Assembly: GCA_002240395.1 (NCBI GenBank)
Contig: CP016836.1
Span: forward strand, 1,550,001 to 1,614,000
Direction: 5' to 3'
DNA: 64,000 bases
Source of the DNA: Xanthomonas citri pv. mangiferaeindicae
GTDB lineage: Bacteria; Pseudomonadota; Gammaproteobacteria; Xanthomonadales; Xanthomonadaceae
Of this stretch, positions 1 through 10,596 are shown one piece after another; positions within the stretch are counted from its first letter, which is position 1, and every line of letters starts with the position of its first letter. The position numbers and the translations under genes were made by a program. A model generated the notes under the pieces. It did no database searches. It was given only the letters and a program-made list of their open reading frames with translations, and had not been told where the DNA came from.

Positions 1-399
1 GTCAATCCGCAGCTGGTCGGCAACGACCCGGCCGCATTGAACTGGGCGCTGATCAAGGGCGAGGGCTTGATGCTGACCGGCGACGTGATGGCCAAGGCCT
101 TCGTCGAGGCGGGCATGGTCCAGCGCGTGCTCGCCGGCTGGACCGGTCCGGAGGTCGACTTCAATGCGGTGTTCGCCGGCGGCCGTCTGGTCTCGCCGAA
201 GGTCCGTGCGTTCGTCGACTTCCTGATCGAGCGTCTGAACTTCGACGCCGACCACATGCAGACCCTGTGCATGGTGCAGAAGCAGGCGATGGAGGCCAAG
301 GTCGCCGGCGAGGTCGCACTGGCGCAGTTGGAGAAGGCCTCGCGCCGGTCCGCAGCACCGGACCCCGAGCGCGCCGAGCCGGTCACCGCCGGCCGGTGA
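1..399 (+). CDS. LysR-family regulator, C-terminal fragment (gene enters from the left edge)
   Basis: The reading frame is open from base 1 and ends in TGA at 397-399, so the 5' part of the gene lies outside the window. The visible 132 residues match the end of a LysR effector-binding domain. They include the hydrophobic stretch around GLMLTGDVMAKAFVEAG and the common tail motif GGRLVSPKVRAFVDFLIERL, followed by a charged, poorly conserved C-terminus. An apparent TTG start at 37 is internal and should not be used. The target and effector cannot be read from this fragment. A second, unrelated-looking LysR gene lies convergently just downstream. Confidence 0.8.
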   Translation, partial: VNPQLVGNDPAALNWALIKGEGLMLTGDVMAKAFVEAGMVQRVLAGWTGPEVDFNAVFAGGRLVSPKVRAFVDFLIERLNFDADHMQTLCMVQKQAMEAKVAGEVALAQLEKASRRSAAPDPERAEPVTAGR

Positions 400-442
400 C
401 GGTCACGACAGCGACGCGGGCGATGCCCGCTGTCGCCGGCGC

Positions 443-1411
443 TCAGCGTTCCGAGTGCCCACTGCCGCTGCCGTCGCGCCGGGCGAACAGGTCCGGGCGG
501 ATCAGCTCGACGAACGCGCGGGCCTGCGGCGAGAGCAGCTTGCCCTTGCGCACCACGACGCCGTAGCTGCGCGCAGGAAACCACTCGGAGACCGGACGCG
601 TCGCCAGTCGCGTCGCATCGCCCGCCTCCACGCAGATCGCGCTGGTGATCGAGATACCCATGCCCATCGCGACGTACTGCTTGATCACCTCCCAGCCGCC
701 GACTTCCAGCGCGATCGTGTAAGGCACGCGCGCCTGCTGGAACACCTGGTCGACCAGCCGGTAGGTCACATGCCGTTTGGGCGGCAAAATCAGGCCGTAG
801 CGCGCGATCTCCTCCAGCGTGATCCGTCGCGCTCGCGCCAGGGCGTGGTCGGGCGGCGTAAGCAGGACCGGCTCGAAGCGGTACACCGGTGCGTAGTCGA
901 GGTCCGGCGGCACGTCGACCATCGAGCCGACCACCAGATCGACCGCGTCACTGCGCAGCAGGTCGTTGCCGTCGGCGGTGATGGCGTCATGCAGCGTCAA
1001 CCGCACATCGGGATGCTGGCGGCGGAACAGTTCGACGATCTTTGGCAGCAGGTACAGGATGGTCGAACTGTTGGCCGCGATCGTCAGCGCACCGGCATCC
1101 AGGCCGCCGACTTCGCGGCGAAATGCCGCCGGCAAGCCGTCGATGCCCTCCACCACCGGCATTGCCAGGTCGTAGAGCACCTCGCCGGCGCGGGTGGGCA
1201 CCAGGCGCCGGCCGCTGCGTTCGAGCAGCTTGACCCCGAGCTCGCGTTCGAGCGCCTGCAACTGCAGCGAGATCGCGGGCTGGCTGACATAGAGGGCCTC
1301 GGCGGCGCGCGACACCGAGCCCAAACGGGTCGTCTGACAGAACGCGCGCAGCGGCTTGAGCCGGTCGCTCTTGTACGGAAACCGTAACGGAGGCGGGGAC
1401 TTGGCGGCCAT
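443..1411 (-). CDS. LysR-family transcriptional regulator divergent from aceBA
   Basis: A 322-residue protein with an N-terminal winged helix (LKPLRAFCQTTRLGSVSRAAEALYVSQPAIS, about residues 20-50; recognition helix near SQPAIS) and a periplasmic-binding-protein-like effector domain from about residue 105 to the end. The frame stays open upstream to 1510, but I chose the ATG at 1411 because the extra 33 residues are not LysR-like and would cross the palindrome at 1423-1439. The gene is transcribed away from aceB. LysR genes commonly control the divergent neighbour, so regulation of the glyoxylate bypass is the natural inference. The effector is unknown. Confidence 0.88.
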   Translation of the reverse strand: MAAKSPPPLRFPYKSDRLKPLRAFCQTTRLGSVSRAAEALYVSQPAISLQLQALERELGVKLLERSGRRLVPTRAGEVLYDLAMPVVEGIDGLPAAFRREVGGLDAGALTIAANSSTILYLLPKIVELFRRQHPDVRLTLHDAITADGNDLLRSDAVDLVVGSMVDVPPDLDYAPVYRFEPVLLTPPDHALARARRITLEEIARYGLILPPKRHVTYRLVDQVFQQARVPYTIALEVGGWEVIKQYVAMGMGISITSAICVEAGDATRLATRPVSEWFPARSYGVVVRKGKLLSPQARAFVELIRPDLFARRDGSGSGHSER

Positions 1412-1422
1412 TCCAGCATGCT

Positions 1423-1439
1423 TATTAGTCAGACTAATA
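1423..1439. promoter_or_regulatory. Perfect 17-base palindrome between the lysR gene and aceB
   Basis: TATTAGTCAGACTAATA: two 8-base arms around a central A, in an otherwise GC-rich intergenic region. It contains T-N11-A spacing (TTAGTCAGACTAA), the form expected of a LysR-type operator. It lies 12 bases before the lysR start and 84 bases before the aceB start. A TTGACA hexamer at 1447-1452 could be a -35 element toward aceB, although the matching -10 (TATCGG near 1469) is weak. The assignment as operator is inference from position and symmetry. Confidence 0.6.
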
Positions 1440-1523
1440 GTTCGCATTGACAGAACTCGTTTGTCAAATATCGGGCATGGAGACACGGTCTGCTGCACCG
1501 CACCACCCAAGGCGACCGTTGCG

Positions 1524-3164
1524 ATGAACGCTGTCCACCGACTGCATGCGCTGCCCCCCTCCCCCGCCTGCGCCCTGCCGGCGGGCCTGCCAGCCGGGAC
1601 CCCGGCCGACTTGCTCGATGACGCCGCCCTCGCCTGGCTGGCCGACCTTCACCGCGAATTCGAGCCGAGGCGCCAAGCCCTGCTCCGCGCCCGGCAGACG
1701 CGCCAGGCCGCCTTCGACGCCGGCGCCCTGCCCGATTTCCGCATCGACACCCGGACGATCCGCGAATCGGCATGGACGGTCGTCCCGGCACCACGGGCAT
1801 TGCGCGATCGCCGGGTCGAGATCACCGGGCCGGTCGATCCGAAGATGGTCATCAATGCGCTCAATTCCGGCGCGCAGTGCTACATGGCCGATTTCGAGGA
1901 TTCGACGTCGCCGACCTGGACCAATCTGCTGAACGGCCAGCGCGCGCTGCGCGAAGCAGTCGCCGGCAGCCTGACCTTCGAAGGCAACGGAAAGCGTTAC
2001 ACCTTGCTGCCCGAAGCGCGGCAGGCGGTGCTGATCGTGCGGCCGCGCGGCTGGCACCTGGACGAGAAGCACGTCCTGGTCGACGGCGCGCCGATGTCGG
2101 CAGCGCTGTTCGATGCCGGCCTGTTTGCGTTCCACAACGCCCACGCGCTGGCCGCGCGCGATCGCGGGCCCTACTTCTACCTGCCCAAGCTGCAGTCGAT
2201 GGAAGAAGCGCAGCTGTGGGACGACGCGCTGGCCCATATCGAACGTGCGCTGGGCCTGCCGGTCGGGCAGATCCGGGTCACGGTGCTGATCGAGACCCTG
2301 CCCGCCGCCTTCGAGATGGACGAGATCCTGCACGCGTTGCGCGGGCGGATTGCCGGCCTCAACTGCGGGCGCTGGGATTACATCTTCTCCTACATCAAGA
2401 CCTTTCGACGGCACCGCGATCGCGTGCTGCCCGAGCGCGGTCAGGTGACGATGGCCCAGCCCTTTCTCAAGGCCTATTCGGAACTGCTGATTCAGACCTG
2501 TCACCGCCGCGGCGCGCACGCGATGGGGGGCATGGCGGCGCAGATCCCGATCCCGGGCGACGAGGCCGCGAACGAGGCGGCGATGGACCGGGTGCGCGCC
2601 GACAAGTTGCGCGAGGTCACCGCCGGCCACGATGGCACCTGGGTCGCGCATCCGGCGCTGATCCCGATCGCGCGGCAGGTGTTCGATGCGCGCATGCGTG
2701 GGCCGCACCAGCATGCGATGACGCGCGACGACGTGCTGGTCGCGCGCGACGACCTGATCGTCCCGTCCTTGGGCACGATCACCCATGCCGGCTTCGCCGG
2801 CAACGTCGAAGTCTGCGTGCGCTACCTCGCTGCCTGGCTCGACGGCAACGGCTGCGTGCCGATCCACGGCATGATGGAAGACGCTGCGACCGCCGAGATC
2901 GCACGCGCGCAGCTGTGGCAGTGGTTGCACCACGCCGATGCCGACGCCAGCGGTGCGCCCGGCACGCCGTTGTATCTCGATGACGGCACCGCGATCGACG
3001 ACGCGCTGTTCGACCGGGTGCTGCTGTCGCTGCCCTCGCGCCTGGCCCGTCAGGCGGTCCCCGGCGCCGCACGCGTGGCCGAGGCCATCGCCCTGCTCGA
3101 AGCGCTGACCCGGTCCGACACGCTGGCCGACTTTCTGACGTTGCCGGCGTACGAGCGGCTGTGA
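1524..3164 (+). CDS. aceB: Malate synthase A
   Basis: Cytoplasmic enzyme of the glyoxylate bypass that condenses glyoxylate with acetyl-CoA to malate. The 546-residue length is normal for malate synthase A. Family signatures are clear: MADFEDSTSPTW near residue 125, the conserved segment VLIETLPAAFEMDEILHAL around residue 255, GLNCGRWDYIFSYIK, GGMAAQIPIP and DGTWVAHP. The frame is open upstream to 1356, but the ATG at 1524 gives the family N-terminus and leaves room for the promoter and palindrome. aceA follows 76 bases downstream on the same strand, so the two probably form an operon that channels isocitrate-derived glyoxylate. Confidence 0.96.
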   Translation: MNAVHRLHALPPSPACALPAGLPAGTPADLLDDAALAWLADLHREFEPRRQALLRARQTRQAAFDAGALPDFRIDTRTIRESAWTVVPAPRALRDRRVEITGPVDPKMVINALNSGAQCYMADFEDSTSPTWTNLLNGQRALREAVAGSLTFEGNGKRYTLLPEARQAVLIVRPRGWHLDEKHVLVDGAPMSAALFDAGLFAFHNAHALAARDRGPYFYLPKLQSMEEAQLWDDALAHIERALGLPVGQIRVTVLIETLPAAFEMDEILHALRGRIAGLNCGRWDYIFSYIKTFRRHRDRVLPERGQVTMAQPFLKAYSELLIQTCHRRGAHAMGGMAAQIPIPGDEAANEAAMDRVRADKLREVTAGHDGTWVAHPALIPIARQVFDARMRGPHQHAMTRDDVLVARDDLIVPSLGTITHAGFAGNVEVCVRYLAAWLDGNGCVPIHGMMEDAATAEIARAQLWQWLHHADADASGAPGTPLYLDDGTAIDDALFDRVLLSLPSRLARQAVPGAARVAEAIALLEALTRSDTLADFLTLPAYERL

Positions 3165-3240
3165 CACGCCCTCACCGCTGATGCGATCGCCCGCTCCGCC
3201 CAATCCCTCATCACGCATGACCCCGCCAAAGGAACGTCCC

Positions 3241-4572
3241 ATGACCACGCGCCAGCACCAGATCGATGCCTTGCAGCAAGAATGGACCACTGACCCGCGC
3301 TGGAGCGGCATCCGCCGCACCTATACCGCGGCCGACGTCGTGCGCCTGCGCGGCAGCGTGCAGCCCGAGCACACGCTGGCCCGTCGCGGTGCGCAGCGGC
3401 TGTGGACGCTGCTCAACGGACAGGCCAAGAAGGGCTACGTCAATGCGTTCGGTGCGATCAGCGCCGGGCAGGCGATGCAGCAGGCCAAGGCGGGACTGGA
3501 GGCGGTGTACCTGTCGGGCTGGCAGGTTGCGGCCGACGGCAACACCTCCGAGACCATGTATCCCGACCAGTCGCTGTATGCCTACGACTCGGTGCCGGCG
3601 ATGGTGCGCCGGATCAACAACACCTTCCAGCGTGCCGACGAGATCCAGTGGAAGAACATCGCCGACGGCAAGCTCGACGCGCGCGAGGCGATCGATTTCT
3701 TCCTGCCGATCGTCGCCGATGGCGAGGCCGGCTTCGGCGGCGTGCTCAATGCCTACGAGTTGATGAAGAACATGATCGTCGCCGGTGCGGCGGGTGTGCA
3801 CTTCGAGGACCAACTGGCGGCGGTCAAGAAGTGCGGCCATATGGGCGGCAAGGTGCTGGTGCCGACCCAGGAGGCGGTGCAGAAGCTCATCGCCGCGCGC
3901 CTGGCCGCCGATGTGCTCGGTGTGCCGTCGATCGTGCTCGCGCGCACCGATGCCGAGGCGGCCACCTTGCTGACCTCCGACTTCGATGCCAACGACGCGC
4001 CGTTCGTCACCGGCGAACGCACCGCCGAGGGCTTCTACAAGGTCCGCAACGGCCTGGAGCAGGCGATCAGCCGCGGCGTGGCCTACGCCCCGTTCGCCGA
4101 CCTGGTGTGGTGTGAGACCGGCACCCCGGATCTGGGCTTCGCGCGCGAATTCGCCCAGGCCGTCCACGCCGCCACCCCCGGCAAGCTGCTCGCCTACAAC
4201 TGCTCGCCGAGCTTCAACTGGAAGAAGAACCTCGACGACCGCCAGATCGCCTCGTTCCAGGACGAGCTGTCGGCGCTGGGCTACAAGTTCCAGTTCATCA
4301 CCCTGGCGGGCATCCACATCAACTGGTTCAACAGCTTCCGATTCGCGCACGACTACGCGCGCGGCGAAGGCATGCGCCACTACGTCGAGCAGGTGCAGGA
4401 GCGCGAGTTCGCCGCGCGCGATCAGGGCTACACCTTCGTCTCGCACCAGCAGGAAGTCGGCGCCGGCTACTTCGACGATGTCACCACGGTGATCCAGGGC
4501 GGCGCCTCCAGCGTGACCGCACTGACCGGCTCGACCGAGGAGGCCCAGTTCTACGCCACGCGAGCCGCGTGA
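3241..4572 (+). CDS. aceA: Isocitrate lyase
   Basis: Splits isocitrate into succinate and glyoxylate, the first step of the glyoxylate shunt. The protein has 443 residues, typical of the proteobacterial enzyme. The catalytic signature KKCGHMGGK is present, with the active-site Cys at residue 198. Downstream are the conserved stretches VLARTDAEAATL, CSPSFNWKKN and HQQEVGAGYFDD. The start at 3241 is preceded by AAAGGAA at a good distance, whereas an upstream in-frame ATG at 3181 lacks family similarity. It is the last gene of the aceBA pair; a lanthipeptide locus begins 249 bases downstream. Confidence 0.97.
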   Translation: MTTRQHQIDALQQEWTTDPRWSGIRRTYTAADVVRLRGSVQPEHTLARRGAQRLWTLLNGQAKKGYVNAFGAISAGQAMQQAKAGLEAVYLSGWQVAADGNTSETMYPDQSLYAYDSVPAMVRRINNTFQRADEIQWKNIADGKLDAREAIDFFLPIVADGEAGFGGVLNAYELMKNMIVAGAAGVHFEDQLAAVKKCGHMGGKVLVPTQEAVQKLIAARLAADVLGVPSIVLARTDAEAATLLTSDFDANDAPFVTGERTAEGFYKVRNGLEQAISRGVAYAPFADLVWCETGTPDLGFAREFAQAVHAATPGKLLAYNCSPSFNWKKNLDDRQIASFQDELSALGYKFQFITLAGIHINWFNSFRFAHDYARGEGMRHYVEQVQEREFAARDQGYTFVSHQQEVGAGYFDDVTTVIQGGASSVTALTGSTEEAQFYATRAA

Positions 4573-4636
4573 GGCACGGCGTCGATGGCGCGCTGCACCA
4601 TCGAGGGGCTCGCATGTGACGCGCGTCGCGATTGAC

Positions 4637-4668
4637 GACGTCGACGTGTTGAAACGCACGTCGACGTC
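4637..4668. repeat. 12-base perfect inverted repeat upstream of lanA
   Basis: Arms GACGTCGACGTG (4637-4648) and CACGTCGACGTC (4657-4668) enclose an 8-base loop. No T-run follows, so it is a poor intrinsic terminator for aceA. It lies about 155 bases before the lanthipeptide precursor start, in the only long spacer between aceA and lanA (4573-4821). It could be a regulator binding site or a transcript-end hairpin. Nothing else definite was found in this spacer, and no short coding region there is convincing. Confidence 0.5.
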
Positions 4669-4807
4669 ATGCGCGGGCTTGTGGTCGTGTGGAGAAGTGC
4701 AGAGAATCGGTCGGTGTTGGCGGTCCAGGAATGCCGCACGTTGGATGATGGAACCTTGCGGTGTCGTACTGCTGGCACGTGGAAGTTCGATTCTCAACTC
4801 ACCAGGA

Positions 4808-4813
4808 AAGGAG
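4808..4813 (+). promoter_or_regulatory. Strong ribosome binding site of lanA
   Basis: AAGGAG, 8 bases before the ATG at 4822, within the purine-rich run AGGAAAGGAG. This fixes the start of the short precursor gene: the frame is open much further upstream (to 4669), but only this ATG has such a site. It also suggests that the precursor is translated far better than the synthetase, which has no comparable site. Confidence 0.75.
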
Positions 4814-4821
4814 TCAATGTC

Positions 4822-5028
4822 ATGAACGACATCAACTACAGCGAGTGCGAGTTCGACCAGGCAGCCGAGTGGCGCGTGTCCGCGGGTGCGGATAATCCGG
4901 CAGGGGCCCTGTTTATCAGCGGCGAGTACGCCGAAGCCGACATCGCCGGTGGCGATGTGGCGATGACCGTCTTCAACTGTACGAACTGCGCCGATTGCAC
5001 GGGATCGATCACGATCAACTGCAAGTAA
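4822..5028 (+). CDS. Class II lanthipeptide precursor peptide (LanA-like)
   Basis: A 68-residue peptide that I recognise from context and layout rather than from a named family. It has an acidic leader of about 44 residues (acidic near residues 8-16 and 35-40) ending in the double-glycine cleavage site IAGG (Gly43-Gly44). The following 24-residue core holds four Cys (53, 56, 59, 67) and five Ser/Thr (Thr49, 54, 60, 64; Ser62). That is the composition needed for several thioether rings after dehydration and cyclisation. The lanM synthetase starts 9 bases downstream. The core does not resemble the lacticin 481 or mersacidin cores I know. The leader contains one Cys (9). The exact ring pattern, cleavage enzyme and activity are unknown. 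Confidence 0.8.
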   Translation: MNDINYSECEFDQAAEWRVSAGADNPAGALFISGEYAEADIAGGDVAMTVFNCTNCADCTGSITINCK

Positions 5029-5037
5029 TTCGGCGCG

Positions 5038-7934
5038 ATGCCTGCAACGACCGCAGGCGAATTCGATGAAGCGCTGGGCTGCCTGATCGTCGATGCTGTC
5101 GACGGTCTTGCAGCCCAGCTTGCATCGATCGCCGATCTCGCCGAGCGCGAGCGCGCGCTCATTCTTCGTGGCGCCCAGACCAGCCTGCTCGCGGTATTGA
5201 ACGGCAAGTTGAGCCGACTGCTGCTGCTCGAGCTCAATGCCGCCCGTGTCAATGGTCAATTGGCCGGCGAGACATCGCAGCAGCGCTGGCAACAGTTCAT
5301 CGCGCAGGCCTCGATGCCCGCCTTCTGGCAGGCATTGTCGCGCCACTATCCGACCTTGCTGCCCCGGGTGGACGCCATCGTGCGCAACCGCTGTGCCAGC
5401 TTGGTCGAGTTCGCCGTCCGGTTCGCGGCCGATCGCGCCCAGCTCGACACGTTCCACGGCGCGCCACTGGGCGAACTGCGATCGCTGACGCTGAGCGCGG
5501 GCGACAGCCATCGCGGCGGCCGCGCCGTGATGCTGGCCCATTGCGCCCATGGCAGTCTGGTCTACAAGCCGCGGTCGATGGCGATCGACAACGCACTGGC
5601 GCGTTTCCTCGAGGCTGCGATGGATCGGGGCGCGATGCAGTCGCATACCCGGGTACCGCGTGTGCTCGACCGTGGCGACTACGGCTGGAGTGAGTTCGTC
5701 GCGCATCGTCATGTCGACGACGATACGCAGCTGCCGGGCTTCTACCGTGGTATCGGCCAATGGCTCGCGCTGATGCGCCTGCTTGGCGGCTGCGACCTGC
5801 ATGCCGAAAACCTGATCGCCCACGGCGCATGCCCGGTCATCATCGACTGCGAAACCTTGTTCGCACCGCGGCTCAAGCCAGTGGTTTCGGGGATGGGCGA
5901 AGCCTTCGATCTCGCATCCGAACGCATCAGCGGCAGCGTGATGAACATCGGGCTGCTGCCCAACCGTGGCGGCGGTCTGGGCTGGCGCGGTGTCGATGTC
6001 TCGGGCGTCGGCGCGTTGCCCGGACAACAGCCGCGGGTGCCGCAGTCGCGGATCGTCCAGGCGGGGTCGGACGACGCGCGCATCGGCACAGTCATGGCGG
6101 AAACGCGTCCAGCGCAGAACCACCCCAGTGAGCGCCCGTCACTGGGCGAGCATTGGTCGTCGATCCTGCAGGGCTTCGACGACACGACGGCCATGTTGCA
6201 GCGCCTGGATGCGGCTGATGCCTTGGCGCCGTTGCTGGCGCCCTTCGCGCCGTGTCCGATCCGCATCGTGCCCCGATCGACCGAGGCCTATGCGGAACTC
6301 GGGCGGATGCTCTGGCACCCGGTCTCGTTGCACAAGCCGCCGGAGGCCGAGCACCGCGCGCACGCGCTGCTTGCGAAGATGGCCGACCAAAAGGCCCTCG
6401 CGCCCAGCGACGATGCGGTGATCGCAGCCGAGGTCGCGGACCTGCTCGAAGGCGACATCCCGTTCTTCGCCACCACGCCCGGCCATGGCGAGTTGCAGGG
6501 GCCCCGGGGCACGAAGTGGCTCGCCCCCGCGATCTGGTCGCCGCGTCGCTGCAGCATTGGCGCCAGGCCGACTGGGCGCTGGAGCGCGAGATCATCAAGT
6601 CCACGCTGGTCAGCGCCTACGAGAGCGATGTCTGGTCGGCGCCGGTCGTTGGGTTGCGCGCCGAGTCGCCGCAGCTCGACGACCTCGAGCCGCGTCGCCG
6701 GCGTCAGGCGGCGCGAATGATGACGTTGCTCGGCGAAGCGAGCCTGCGCGGCGACGATGGCAGCGTCACCTGGATCGCGTCCGTGCTGGGGCAGACCGGC
6801 CGCACCGTGCAGCCATTGGGCCAGGATCTGTATGGTGGGATTTCCGGCATCGCATTGCTGGCGGCGGCCTACCAGCGGGAAATGCGCGCCGGGCGCGCGG
6901 ATGACCTGCCCGGTATCGACGATCTGGTGGCGCGGCTGCTGACGACGATGCGCCTGGCCGAGACTCAGTCATTCCTGCGGCGTGCGCGCGTCCAACAACC
7001 GCGTCCGCCGGCACTGGGCGGCTACATCGGGCTCGGCTCGCAGGTCTGGACCTGGTTGATGCTCGAACGTTGGGGGGTGGTGCGGGGCGAAGGCCTGGAG
7101 CACGCCTGCAGGCTTGCGGAGCTGGTACCGGGCGCTGCAGACGCCGACGATGTCGGCGACCTGCTGACCGGCAAGGCGGGTGCGATCGTGCCGCTCATCC
7201 AGTTGGCGAGCGCCAGTGGCGATGCGCGCTATCTCGACATGGCCATCGACATGGGCGACCGCCTGTGTGCGGATGCGCAGTGCGAGGACGGCGTCGCCTA
7301 CTGGACGCATGCCCGCTGGCCACGTGGCATGGGCGGGTTCGCTCACGGCGTCACCGGCATCGCCTGGGCCTTGTCGCGCTTGGCCGTTGCCAGCGGTCAT
7401 GCGCGCTTCGAGGCGGTGGCGATGCAGGCCGATGCTTTCGAGGAGCGCCTGTACCAGCCGGAGGCGGGCAACTGGCTGGACCTGCGCATGCTCGAGGGGG
7501 CGCAGGCCCCCGCGGCCTGGTGCCACGGCGCGGTCGGCATCGGGCTGGCCTTGGCCGATCGCCAGCCTGGGCTCGACGATCCGCAGGTGCGTGCACGCGT
7601 CGTCGCCGCCGCGAAGACCGCCTGGCGGCACGGCGTCGGCCTCAACCACGGCATCTGCCATGGCGACATGGGGGCGTGGGAGCTCCTCGATCTCGCCTGC
7701 CGCGCTGGCCTGGGGCCCGACGGACTCGACGCCGAATCGTTGCTGGCCGCCGTGCTCACCAGCCTCGAGACGCACGGGCCGGTGTGTGGCCTGGCCGGTA
7801 CCGCCTACGCGCCCGGCCTGATGGGTGGCCTGGCCGGCGTCGCTTACCAGTTGCTGCGTGCCCATCCGGCGCGTGCGCTGCCATCGGTGATGGTGATGGG
7901 GGACGCGCTGGGCGCAGGTGACGCGTCGCGGTGA
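5038..7934 (+). pseudogene. Class II lanthipeptide synthetase LanM, interrupted by a one-base frameshift
   Basis: LanM enzymes dehydrate Ser/Thr in the precursor and then close thioether rings. The gene is in two overlapping frames: 5038-6720 carries the dehydratase half and the frame ending at 7934 carries the LanC-like cyclase half. Adding one C to the CCCCC run at 6524-6528 joins them as LAP-RDLVAASLQHW and gives a 965-residue protein, a normal LanM length. Dehydratase motifs are GDSHRGGR (155-162), YKPRS (179-183), DLHAEN (253-258) and DCET (270-273). Cyclase zinc ligands are in WCHG (Cys829) and ICHGD (Cys874, His875). The shift may be a true lesion or an assembly error, since every catalytic motif is intact. 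The 3' end overlaps a possible GTG start of glnL. No LanT transporter or protease gene is near. Confidence 0.85.
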
Positions 7935-7999
7935 TCCGGGCGGCGCGGGCGGGTCTGTCGTGCCTGCCCGCGCCGCCGGCGATGCACTACATTGGTGCG

Positions 8000-9096
8000 A
8001 TGCTCGCCGCCGCCCTGCCCGCTGCCGACTTCGATGCGCTGGCCACGCCCCTGGTGTGGACGGGGGCCGATGGCCGGATCCGCGACTGCAATCTGGCCTT
8101 CGCGCGCTGGCTGGGCGTGGGCCGGCGCCGGCTGCTGGAGCAGCCGCTGGCCGCGCTGGAGGTCGAGGGCGAGACCTTGCGGCAGGCGCTGGGTCAGTCC
8201 GGCGACGAGAGCGATACGCCGCTGCGGCTGCGGCGCCTGGCGCTGGCCTTTCTTGGCGGTGAGCCGCGCTTTGCCGACGCCTGGGTGACGCGCGCCGCCG
8301 GCGGCGTGCTGCTCGAGGCGCACCCGGTGGACGAGTTTCCGGGCGCCGACCCGACGCTGGCGATGCCGCTGGCGCTGTCGGCGGCGCTGCGCGGGCTGGC
8401 GCACGAACTGCGCAATCCATTGGCCGGACTCAAGGGCGCGGCGCAGCTGTTGGCCCGGCGTGCCGGCGACGGCGAGACGGGCGAACTGGTCGCGCTGGTC
8501 GGCTCGGAGGTCGGCCGGCTCAGTGCGCTGGTCGACCAGTTGTTGTCGCCCCAGGCGCCGCAACCGCATCGGCCGTTGAACATCCACGGTGTCCTGGAGC
8601 AGGTGCTGCGGCTGGCTGAGGCCGATGCCGGTTGGGCGGTGCGGATGGTCCGTGATTACGACCCCAGTCTGCCGGAGCTGTCGGGCGATGCCGACCGGCT
8701 GACCCAGGCGATCTGGAACCTGGTGCGCAATGCGATCCAGGCGGGCGCGGCGAACGTGACCCTGCGCACCCGCGCCGCGTTGGCGGCCCGTATTGGTGAC
8801 GAGGTCCATGCGATGGCCTTGCGGTTGGAGGTCGTCGACGACGGCCGCGGCGTGCCGGGCGATCTCGTCGAGCAGATCTTCCTGCCCCTGGTGTCCGGGC
8901 GCCCGGACGGCAGTGGGCTCGGGCTGGCGTTGGCCCAGCAGGTCGCGCGCGAACATCGTGGCGCGCTGGTCTACCGCTCGCGTCCGGGCCACACCGTGTT
9001 CACGCTGCAGCTGCCGTTTCCGCTGCTCGACGCCGCGCCCGCGCCGTCCGCCGACGCCTCTGCCGATGTCGGCGCCTCCGAGGATCCTGCCTCCCC

Positions 9097-9100
<4 letters not shown>
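8000..9100 (+). CDS. glnL: Nitrogen regulation sensor histidine kinase NtrB
   Basis: Two-component sensor that phosphorylates NtrC under nitrogen limitation, normally under PII control. It has an N-terminal PAS-like domain (about residues 5-110), the phosphoacceptor box AHELRNPLAG with His135, and an ATPase domain with N-box LVRNAIQAG, G1 VDDGRGVPG and G2 DGSGLGLALA. There is no membrane segment, as expected for this cytosolic kinase. I placed the start at the ATG at 8000; an ATG at 7982 and a GTG at 7931 overlapping the lanM stop are alternatives, and none has a clear ribosome site. The stop overlaps the glnG start by four bases, so the two are translationally coupled. Confidence 0.9.
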
Positions 9101-10542
<1,442 letters not shown>

Positions 10543-10596
10543 GCGGTGCCGGGGCCTTCATCCGCACTGAACTCCCGATCCATATGGTGTCGTCCG

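Noticed and set aside
3211..6123. A 970-codon open frame on the minus strand across aceA, lanA and lanM
   Set aside because: Antisense to three genes with clear function; no ribosome site or recognisable domain.
6520..6535. Programmed -1 frameshift in lanM
   Set aside because: The site has a C5 run but no canonical X-XXY-YYZ heptamer or evident downstream pseudoknot, and LanM genes are not known to use recoding. A real or artefactual deletion is simpler.
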